From an uncultured Draconibacterium sp. (GTDB taxonomy: Bacteria > Bacteroidota > Bacteroidia > Bacteroidales > Prolixibacteraceae), in contig NZ_OY776414.1 in assembly GCF_963675585.1 (NCBI RefSeq), forward strand, positions 3,203,001-3,267,000: a stretch of 64,000 bases of DNA, read 5' to 3'. The translations under genes and the position numbers were made by a program. Each line of letters begins with the position of its first letter. Positions within the stretch are counted from its first letter, which is position 1. This document shows, piece after piece, positions 54,441 to 61,750 of this stretch. The notes below the pieces were generated by a model, which saw only the letters and a list, made by a program, of their open reading frames with translations, did not search any database and had not been told where the DNA came from.

Positions 54441-55364
54441 TTATAATTTTGGAATCTGAACCCAATATCTTTTTTTCCCGGAGTAGGTTAATTCGTTTTC
54501 GCGCAACCAGGGATTAAAATCTTTCAACACTTTATAACTAATGCCCTGCTGTTTTGCAAAATCGGAAAAACTGGAAACAGAGCCTGTAATTTCAACCTCC
54601 TTCGTTGGAATAATCGGGTATTTTTCATCCTCTGAAATATAAAAGTTGTATTTCTCCGGATTTTCCAGAATTAACTTTATGGCTACAATCCGGTAAACAT
54701 AACGAGCCGTTTCGGTGGTAATCAGCAAATCGTAATAATCTTCTTGCTCCTGCCTGTCCATTTGCCGCTGAATACCGGTCATTCCTCTGTTGTATGCCGC
54801 TGCTACCGATGTCCAGTTGCCAAATTTTTTATAGGCATCTTTTAAATACGCACAGGCAACATTGGTAGACTTTTCAATGTGGTAACGTTCATCTACTTCT
54901 TTATTAATTTCCAGTCCGTAGTCGGTGGCGGTGCCTTCCATCAATTGCCAAAAGCCAACCGCACGTGCCGGTGAAACAGCTCGCGGATTAAATCCACTTT
55001 CGGCAACTGCAAGGTATTTAAAATCATCAGGAATACCGTTCTTTTTTAAAATGGGTTCGATTATAGGAAAATACCTCGGAGCCATTTTAATATACCGAAT
55101 GGTTTGCGAATGAAAATAAGCATTCGAAAGCAATTCGCGGTCGAGTGCTTCTTTCACATCAAATCGGTCGAGCGGCATTTCTTCACCTGCAAAACCAACT
55201 TTTTTAGGAATATAAACTGCTTTAAACTGCGTTTCGTTTTTTACAACAACCTTCGAGTCGTCGGGACGAGCCGAAGCTAACATCATTACCACCAAACCAA
55301 CATTTACAATAAGAATTGTTGGGAATAAAACTTTCCACGATTTTCTATTTTCCATCTGCCTCAT
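54441..55364 (-). CDS. Lytic transglycosylase (SLT domain) with LysM-like C-terminus
   Basis: 307 residues. A short N-terminal region and a hydrophobic anchor (VLFPTILIVNVGLVVMMLAS) are followed by an SLT domain with the catalytic Glu in AVAESGFNPRAVSPARAVGFWQLMEGTATDYGL (quoted in part) and the AYNRGMTGI segment. A LysM-like C-terminal repeat (SFSDFAKQQGISYKVLKDFNPWL) binds peptidoglycan. It cleaves glycan strands with anhydro-muramic product. Either of the two N-terminal Met codons (residue 1 or 4) may be the start. Confidence 0.93.
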   Translation of the reverse strand: MRQMENRKSWKVLFPTILIVNVGLVVMMLASARPDDSKVVVKNETQFKAVYIPKKVGFAGEEMPLDRFDVKEALDRELLSNAYFHSQTIRYIKMAPRYFPIIEPILKKNGIPDDFKYLAVAESGFNPRAVSPARAVGFWQLMEGTATDYGLEINKEVDERYHIEKSTNVACAYLKDAYKKFGNWTSVAAAYNRGMTGIQRQMDRQEQEDYYDLLITTETARYVYRIVAIKLILENPEKYNFYISEDEKYPIIPTKEVEITGSVSSFSDFAKQQGISYKVLKDFNPWLRENELTYSGKKRYWVQIPKL

Positions 55365-55426
55365 CTCTCTATTTTCTGAATTCGCAAAAATACATTTTTA
55401 TATGCGATTACGTACTGGTTAACAAC

Positions 55427-55459
55427 GAAAAAGGCTCAGTGGTTTACCGAGCCTTAAAA
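55427..55459 (-). terminator. Rho-independent terminator after the DUF4943-like gene
   Basis: On the minus strand a 7-bp GC-rich stem (55431-55437 with 55449-55455, 11-base loop) is followed by TTTTTCG. It lies about 55 bases after the stop codon of the gene at 55513. Confidence 0.8.
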
Positions 55460-55512
55460 TAGATTTGTTGGAAGACGAAAGCAAAAGCAAAAAAGCTTAT
55501 ACTACCATTTAA

Positions 55513-56064
55513 TTAAAACCACCTATAAGGTGTTCCACTCAACGGATGTGGTGTTTCCTCGTTAATATCAGTATCACCATATTGGTTCCACCATATTTCA
55601 TACGTATTTCTGGCTTCCAGTATTTCTTTGGCGCTGATTCCTTTCCCGGGCTCCTCTTCATTGTTGTTCACTAAGAACGGATCAAGTGATGGGAAACCAC
55701 CCTCTATGGCATATTGAGCACACCATAATAAATATTCTCCCAAAATAATTTTTCCCGGTCGGTTTGATGGGAACGGAATTCGTGAGGACATCGGATTTAG
55801 AGGCACACATTTCAATTCTTCAGGAAGAAATGAAGTATCGCTGGCAAGTTCGATCAGCTCAGCTACATGATCCAATTCAAAAGCTGGCATAAGCGCCCAA
55901 ACCTTTTCTCCCGCTTCATTGTAGTAAAATTCATTGTACGTTCCATTCTTTAATTGCTGAACAAAAGTATGTACATCAGGAGCATCAATATCAAATTCAT
56001 CTTTACTACAGGAATAGAAACCTGCAAGTAAAACGATCAATAAAATTGTTGTACGGAATTTCAT
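55513..56064 (-). CDS. Small exported lipoprotein, DUF4943-like
   Basis: 183 residues. A signal peptide with lipobox (LLAGFYSCSKDEF, cysteine near 19) predicts a lipid-anchored envelope protein. The remaining sequence includes HTFVQQLKNGTYNEFYYNEAGEKVWALMP, which I associate with DUF4943, though only tentatively. The C-terminal half is Asn/Glu-rich and ends in PLSGTPYRWF. It is the last gene of the envelope operon before a terminator. Confidence 0.65.
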   Translation of the reverse strand: MKFRTTILLIVLLAGFYSCSKDEFDIDAPDVHTFVQQLKNGTYNEFYYNEAGEKVWALMPAFELDHVAELIELASDTSFLPEELKCVPLNPMSSRIPFPSNRPGKIILGEYLLWCAQYAIEGGFPSLDPFLVNNNEEEPGKGISAKEILEARNTYEIWWNQYGDTDINEETPHPLSGTPYRWF

Positions 56065-56095
56065 GTTGAATTTGATTATTTACATAGTCAGAAAT

Positions 56096-56121
56096 CATAC
56101 CCTCACCAAAGCGAGGGTATG
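56096..56121 (-). terminator. Hairpin after the LVIVD-repeat gene
   Basis: A 9-bp stem (CATACCCTC with GAGGGTATG, about 56096-56104 and 56113-56121) sits in the 77-base gap between the LVIVD gene and the DUF4943-like gene. The T run is weak, so it may be a partial terminator or processing hairpin. Confidence 0.5.
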
Positions 56122-56141
56122 ACATAGAATCTGAATATAGT

Positions 56142-57422
56142 TTATTGTTCTAATAGAACCGGAATAAAACTTACCTGGCGAATGTTTTGCAGGTCGGAAT
56201 AATCGTATTGATAAAAACCGTCGTCACCTATCATAAACAGGTAATCTTCAAAAGGAATTACATCGTAGGCATTAATTCCCGGGAAGCTTGAAATCATGTG
56301 ATTATTAATTTGGGTTTTGTCGCTAAAATCGTACACTTTAAGTCCGGCGTCGCCATCGCAAACAAATAAAACCTCGTCGTCGATACCCAGACCGTAAGGC
56401 CCGTGCAAAGGATACGAACCAACCAGCGTATTATCTACATAATCGGATGAAAGTTGCAAAACATCCAGTCGGTTCACCGTGCTTCCGCAGTCGTTGCCTC
56501 CCCGTAATGTGATGTAGGCATAGCCATTGGAAATTACAACAGGATCGCAACTGGTAATGTGCCAAAAGTCGCTGACATAGGTAGGAACAGTGGCCACCTC
56601 GAGGCTAAAAATCCGCATTCCTGATCGAGTACCAAAAAACATGTGATCGTCGTAAATAAACATGGTTTCCACATCCCAACCCACATTTTGTTTGCCAATG
56701 TCTTGTGGATTATCAGTTTCTGTAATGTCTAAAATGTGCAAATTGCTTTGGTCTACCACGTACAAATAATCATCGTACATACCAAAACGCGCCATCGATC
56801 CACCAATGCCAAATGTTGATCCTGAGCCCCCTCCAGCTGAATTTACAGCTCCATCCATCATTGCATAATCGTATTTTGCGGTAAAATAATAGGGATAATA
56901 ATGGTATTCCATTTCCTGACGAACGGTAGTAATTTCCCAGTCAATTACAACACCTTTATCTTCGTCCACATCAGCAATCCGGTAATTGTTATCGTATGTT
57001 GGGAGTGTGTAAGGTAAAATACGCTCCACACGGCCAACTTCCACCGGCTGGTTAATGTTGGAAATGTCAATGGCCACCAAATCTACATAACTGTCGGCGT
57101 ACAAAATATTTTCTTTTATCGCCATGTCAACATTCCCCGGAATCTCAATAAATCCAATATTTGTTGGATCTTCAGGAGTACTGTTGTCGATTACATGAAC
57201 ACCTTCAAACGCTTCGTTTATAAACAGGTAGCCATCTTTAAAATAAATTTTACCGGGATTAACAAGGTCTCTTGCCTCGCTGAATTTTACAGCCGAGCGC
57301 AATTTTTCGTAACTAAGATAAATTGGTTTGTTGGCTGTAAATTCTTCGGTGTATTCATCCATACACGAACTTAAGCCTATTAGTAAAAGGGTAATTGAAA
57401 ATATCGTTTTTAGTGTCTTCAT
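56142..57422 (-). CDS. LVIVD-repeat lipoprotein (beta-propeller-like)
   Basis: 426 residues. A lipobox cysteine near residue 20 (LIGLSSCMDEY) marks a lipoprotein. Repeated blades contain the family pattern GVHVIDNSTPEDPTNIGFIEIPG, NLHILDITETDNPQDIGKQ and GLKVYDFSDKTQI, i.e. LVIVD-type repeats that fold like a propeller. It lacks enzymatic residues and likely binds a partner or ligand. It is spaced 12 bases after the outer-membrane gene at 57435. Confidence 0.85.
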   Translation of the reverse strand: MKTLKTIFSITLLLIGLSSCMDEYTEEFTANKPIYLSYEKLRSAVKFSEARDLVNPGKIYFKDGYLFINEAFEGVHVIDNSTPEDPTNIGFIEIPGNVDMAIKENILYADSYVDLVAIDISNINQPVEVGRVERILPYTLPTYDNNYRIADVDEDKGVVIDWEITTVRQEMEYHYYPYYFTAKYDYAMMDGAVNSAGGGSGSTFGIGGSMARFGMYDDYLYVVDQSNLHILDITETDNPQDIGKQNVGWDVETMFIYDDHMFFGTRSGMRIFSLEVATVPTYVSDFWHITSCDPVVISNGYAYITLRGGNDCGSTVNRLDVLQLSSDYVDNTLVGSYPLHGPYGLGIDDEVLFVCDGDAGLKVYDFSDKTQINNHMISSFPGINAYDVIPFEDYLFMIGDDGFYQYDYSDLQNIRQVSFIPVLLEQ

Positions 57423-57434
57423 TTGCGTTGGCTT

Positions 57435-58205
57435 TTAGTTAAATATTATACCAATTTTTATGCTCATACGATTGTAATCGATATCGAGCGAATAATCATC
57501 TTCCCCGCTGTAGTTTAAACGATGAAACTGGTAACCAACAGCGAAATTCATTCCAAAACCTGGCGTAAACATTTGCTGGTACCCAAATCCGGGATTTATT
57601 AAAAAACCACCTTTGGTATCGTATCCCTCCTGGCTGTAATAACCCGGCCACGGCATGTAATCGTAATAAGCCGGATAAACATCGTAATAAATCTCATTCG
57701 ATTCTTCCAACGGAACCTGGTAGCCCGCTTTCAGAAAAAGATACGGAGAAGAACTGCTTTGTTTGAATTTGTATTCAATATTGGCAAACACAGGCATGTA
57801 CGTTTCGTTAAAAAACTCGAGTCCCAGACCCAATCCTACCGAAAGTTTGGGCTGAAGCATGTAATTTACCGAAGCGGTTAAAGAAAACGGAGCTGACTGG
57901 CTATTATCGGAGCTGCCTGATAAAACGCCCAATTCGGTTCTGAAAAAGAACTTTGATGAAGACAGTGACTGATCGGTTTCGTTTAACAAATTTATCCGTT
58001 TTACCGACAAACTATCAATTTCATCCACATCAAAAATCCAGACATTGCCAGCAGATTCGAGCCTGACCTTTTGTTTGTTTTCTGTAAAGCTGTATTTCCC
58101 TTTAAGTATGGAACCGTTTTTTAAATACACATAACCTTTTTCGTGTTGGGCCAGTGCCGGAAAAACCAAAACTACGGATAGTAGCAACAGACATAGTTTT
58201 TTCAT
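57435..58205 (-). CDS. Outer-membrane beta-barrel protein of unknown function
   Basis: 256 residues from the ATG at 58205, which directly opens the signal peptide (KKLCLLLLSVVLVFPALAQ); a longer frame to 58259 is not needed. The N-terminal part begins with YVYLKNGSILKGKYSFTENKQKVRLES, a small beta-domain seen in exported proteins, and the rest has barrel-type strands (FKQSSSSPYLFLKAGYQVPL, GMNFAVGYQFHRLNYSG). No recognised enzyme motif. Part of the envelope operon. Confidence 0.65.
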   Translation of the reverse strand: MKKLCLLLLSVVLVFPALAQHEKGYVYLKNGSILKGKYSFTENKQKVRLESAGNVWIFDVDEIDSLSVKRINLLNETDQSLSSSKFFFRTELGVLSGSSDNSQSAPFSLTASVNYMLQPKLSVGLGLGLEFFNETYMPVFANIEYKFKQSSSSPYLFLKAGYQVPLEESNEIYYDVYPAYYDYMPWPGYYSQEGYDTKGGFLINPGFGYQQMFTPGFGMNFAVGYQFHRLNYSGEDDYSLDIDYNRMSIKIGIIFN

Positions 58206-58309
58206 AACATTTAAATTACTTGATTTCGAAATGGATTTTTTCCATTTTGTTAAGTTCAAGTGGTAGATGTTAGAGTTTGAAAAAGGGTTGCGTGGAAAGT
58301 AAAAACAAT

Positions 58310-59035
58310 TTAATTTATTATGTTATTTTCTTCCAGCAAACGAAAAGCAAAGATCATTGCCTCCTCGTTCTGAATAAGTAAATGATTTTTTCGGAATAAC
58401 TTTTTTATCTCTTTTTTCCTGTCGGGAAACGCATTTAATATCGATCTGCGGTTTATATCCATTTTTCGCATTCCATCTTTTTCGGAATACATAAAATAGT
58501 TGGTTTGCTGCAAATATTCCGAATCACGCATTACGCCGTTTCTGTCGACATAGGGACTTACTTTATGCTCGAAAATGTAATGAAATGCCAGAAAAGAACG
58601 GGCACCGCAATACAGTTCCTCAAAGTAGTTATCTCTGGCACTGTCGCGAACATTAGATAGTTTTATAAATTTCTGAATTTTATCGCCATTTTTAAACGTA
58701 AACGATTTTACCAATTCTTTTTCGACAAAAAAGAGGGTAAAATTATTGGCATTGTATACAATTAACTCATCTTTGTCTGCTTCGTAACGCAATTCCAGAT
58801 TTTCAAACTTGTCGCCATTGGTAAGCAGAATATCGCCTTTCACCCAATCGTTAGGATACAAAAAACTACGGTTGGCTTCGCCACTTATGTAATAAACTCT
58901 GCCTGTTAATTTGCCTTGTAAACGATTCGACGATTCATTTAATTTCTGCCACGAAACGCCTTCTTTCTGAGCAAAAACAGAACAACTTACAAGGATAAAA
59001 ATTACAACTCCAATATATTTCTTTAGTGATCTCAT
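58310..59035 (-). CDS. Exported protein of unknown function
   Basis: 241 residues with a signal peptide (KKYIGVVIFILVSCSVFAQ). The rest is mixed beta/alpha and ends with a Lys/Arg-rich RRSILNAFPDRKKEIKKLFRKN. I do not recognise the family. It overlaps the upstream MG2-like gene by four bases (ATGA-type), which shows coupled translation. A role with the neighbouring envelope proteins is likely but not specified. Confidence 0.65.
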   Translation of the reverse strand: MRSLKKYIGVVIFILVSCSVFAQKEGVSWQKLNESSNRLQGKLTGRVYYISGEANRSFLYPNDWVKGDILLTNGDKFENLELRYEADKDELIVYNANNFTLFFVEKELVKSFTFKNGDKIQKFIKLSNVRDSARDNYFEELYCGARSFLAFHYIFEHKVSPYVDRNGVMRDSEYLQQTNYFMYSEKDGMRKMDINRRSILNAFPDRKKEIKKLFRKNHLLIQNEEAMIFAFRLLEENNIIN

Positions 59036-60678
59036 TTTACCTCTATTCTTTTTGAAGTTTTAAAAACCTTGTTCGATTTGGTAATTCCCTCAACCGATAT
59101 TTCTACCCAACCTTCTACATCCGACAAATAAAAACTAAAGTTATTGCTTGTATTGTTTTCCAAAACATTCCATAAAAAGTTTTGTCTCACATCTGGTTCC
59201 GAATTCGCAACTTTAGGTTTATTTACGTAATCAGGAACTTTAGCCGGTTGCAAGCAAGCCCTTTCGTACAGAAAGACATTGGACTGCTGTGCCAGCCACG
59301 AATTGGATTGATTGTACAACGAAACGGCCAGAATTCCGTTAAATTTCAAATCGCCAAAAACCCGTTCGCGTTGAACCAGATCGACATAACGAATATCGGC
59401 AGATGCAAGCGAGCTAAAAAAACTATTTTTAAAAACCGGAATTCCATTTAGCAAACGCAAAGGTTGCTCATCGAAAAATTTCTCCTGGTCCAGGTTTAAC
59501 AAGCGAAATGTTGTTTCGTCATTTTTTGTCCGGTACTGAAAACCACTCAACAGTTCGCGCGATATTTCTTTAAAATCAGGTAAATCAATAAATTCGTCAG
59601 GAACGATGTGTTTTGTTGGATTTCCGTAAAAGGGAACATCAAAGGCACTTGGCATTGAAAAATACGCTGCTGCTGATACTGCCTGTCGGTTAAATAATTT
59701 CGAGTAAAAATTATTCTTCAGGTAATCATCAACAAATTTGGTTTGATCGGCAGTAAATACCAGCGTGTCCAAACGCAAATTATTTGTGCGTTTTAATTGA
59801 TTCACCACAGGAAGTATATCATATTCCCTTTCGCTTTCGCCCAGTGTTTGCAAAATTATATTTGCATCTCCTATTGCATTTTGCAGAAAGAAATGAAAAT
59901 CACCGTCCTTGCCACTGTAATAATAATCGAAATAAGGAGGCTCTTCCGTTATCGACAGTAACACAAGATTTCGCGCGTCAGGCACGCGATTATTTTCCCT
60001 TACAACGCCACTAATTAATACTCCGTTGTTTTCGGCAAAAGGAGGAATTGAAGCACTCGAATCATTCAAAACGAAATTAATGAAACCATCATTTTTATCT
60101 GAAAAAGGATCGATAATACGTGCATTTACAATTGCAAACCGCACTTCTTCTCCGTTTGAAATCACCTCACATTTTACCAATTCGCGCCCCTTAAATGTGC
60201 TTTTATCGATTTTAACATCGCAGAAAGTTTCTCCGTTCACTGCGTTTTCAAAACCTGAAGCATGCGGTACTTCCATTTGTGAGATGCGCTCTTCGAAACG
60301 ATTATAAACGTACACCGATTTGCCGATGGTTTCGGTATTTGGGTTGATGCGTTGGGCATTCAAAAAAGCGGTCAGATAACAAAGCCCGGTACCAAGCGAA
60401 TCGGGAACCGGAATAAATCCTTCGGCAATGGAGCCACTGCTTTTTTGTGTTACACTTGCCACTAAATTGCCGGTTTCGGTTTCGAACTGAACATGAACTA
60501 CATTACCAAACTGATTTAATTCTTCGGGAACAAACACCTTAAACCACAGGGTATCTCCTGATATGCAGTAATTCCTGTCGGCAAACAATACCAGTTTCCT
60601 GTCCGAATTTTGGGCATAAACACTAACCACTGAAACCAGCAAAATAAGAAGCCAAACTATTTTTATACTCTTTCTCAT
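59032..60678 (-). CDS. Exported MG2-like (macroglobulin-type) envelope protein
   Basis: 548 residues with a signal peptide (WLLILLVSVVSVYAQ). The first 130 residues read like an MG2 domain: KLVLFADRNYCISGDTLWFKVFVPEE followed by HVQFETETGNLVASVTQKSSGSIAEGFIPVPDS (quoted in part). The C-terminal part has IRYVDLVQRERVFGDLKFNGILAVSLYN, which recalls the plug segment of TonB-linked proteins, but no barrel is present. It lies 13 bases after the DUF4249 gene and overlaps the next by four. It probably interacts with the receptor/lipoprotein pair upstream; function unknown. Confidence 0.6.
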   Translation of the reverse strand: MRKSIKIVWLLILLVSVVSVYAQNSDRKLVLFADRNYCISGDTLWFKVFVPEELNQFGNVVHVQFETETGNLVASVTQKSSGSIAEGFIPVPDSLGTGLCYLTAFLNAQRINPNTETIGKSVYVYNRFEERISQMEVPHASGFENAVNGETFCDVKIDKSTFKGRELVKCEVISNGEEVRFAIVNARIIDPFSDKNDGFINFVLNDSSASIPPFAENNGVLISGVVRENNRVPDARNLVLLSITEEPPYFDYYYSGKDGDFHFFLQNAIGDANIILQTLGESEREYDILPVVNQLKRTNNLRLDTLVFTADQTKFVDDYLKNNFYSKLFNRQAVSAAAYFSMPSAFDVPFYGNPTKHIVPDEFIDLPDFKEISRELLSGFQYRTKNDETTFRLLNLDQEKFFDEQPLRLLNGIPVFKNSFFSSLASADIRYVDLVQRERVFGDLKFNGILAVSLYNQSNSWLAQQSNVFLYERACLQPAKVPDYVNKPKVANSEPDVRQNFLWNVLENNTSNNFSFYLSDVEGWVEISVEGITKSNKVFKTSKRIEVK

Positions 60679-60691
60679 TTAACTAAAGGAT

Positions 60692-61750
60692 TTAATAAAA
60701 ATGCCAAAATTCAGGGACCTCATCCAATATCTCACCTTTAAACGGAATATCATAAAACTCGTATACCGGATGAAAAGCATAGCCCTCTTTTTCCGATATA
60801 AAACGCACAAAATACCGGGTCTCAGTTATTCTTGAAATTTCAAAATTGCCAAGTATTAGCTCATTTTCGTTTGAGGTGCACTTCAAATTGTTCCGGGCTT
60901 GTACGTACAGTGGATCAAATAATTTCCCATCCGAATCAAGCTGACTGTTTAAATCGTTGTAAAAATTATATGAAGATTCGCTTATTCCATGCTGATACAA
61001 TATTAAATTCCAACCTCCGCACGATTGATCGTCTCCAATTACCAGCCAGTTGTTCAGAAAAAACAAAGGATGTTTTTTAATTTCTACCGAACCCGAGTAT
61101 TCGGGAGGCGCCGCAACATTAAACGATCCCTGCGGATAAAAGGTCCTCCATCCGTACATTGTAAGAACTGTTGGAACTCCCATTATTACGGTATCAACTC
61201 CGTAGGTATATTGTAATATTTTTCGTGCAGTAAATTTAAAATAAGGCATTTCCGCATTTGTGGTAATATCAGCGTAAAGCCTTATTCCTTTCACCTCCTT
61301 AAAGTTATTTACATTGTTCTCGCCACCTTCCTGAACAATTAGCACTTCGGGAATACCATATACAGTATCAAGGGAGGGAACCTTTGGCACAGGCTCAAAG
61401 TCCGATTCGTAAGTTTTACCCGATTTTTCAATAACCAGTTTGTAAGTCGAATTTGGATCTATGTCAGTGGTCATTCTGTAATTCCCTTCACCTAATTCTC
61501 TAAATTCAAACTCGTTATTGTTATCATCCACCAATTTAACTGTGGCTCCCGAAATACCGGTATTTTCACCATCGCTTTCGTAAAAGCCAATTGAATTGTA
61601 TAAATAAACATAGTTGGTGTCTTGCCCGCAAACAATACGTGCATCGGCAACTATGGTCCCTTCCACACTGTCAATTTCGGGTTGATAGATATCTTCACAG
61701 CCCGATAAAAATCCGGCCAATAAGAAACAATATAGTAGTAGCCTTTTCAT
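60692..61750 (-). CDS. DUF4249 family outer-membrane lipoprotein
   Basis: 352 residues. A lipobox cysteine at about residue 18 (LAGFLSGCEDIYQPE) and the DUF4249 layout: VEGTIVADARIVCGQDTNYVYLYNS, ATVKLVDDNNNEF, and EGNYRMTTDIDPNSTYKLVIEKSGKTYESDFE (quoted in part). DUF4249 lipoproteins are partners of TonB-dependent receptors, replacing SusD in such pairs. The start codon shares a base with the stop of the receptor gene (TAATG), so translation is coupled. Confidence 0.9.
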   Translation of the reverse strand: MKRLLLYCFLLAGFLSGCEDIYQPEIDSVEGTIVADARIVCGQDTNYVYLYNSIGFYESDGENTGISGATVKLVDDNNNEFEFRELGEGNYRMTTDIDPNSTYKLVIEKSGKTYESDFEPVPKVPSLDTVYGIPEVLIVQEGGENNVNNFKEVKGIRLYADITTNAEMPYFKFTARKILQYTYGVDTVIMGVPTVLTMYGWRTFYPQGSFNVAAPPEYSGSVEIKKHPLFFLNNWLVIGDDQSCGGWNLILYQHGISESSYNFYNDLNSQLDSDGKLFDPLYVQARNNLKCTSNENELILGNFEISRITETRYFVRFISEKEGYAFHPVYEFYDIPFKGEILDEVPEFWHFY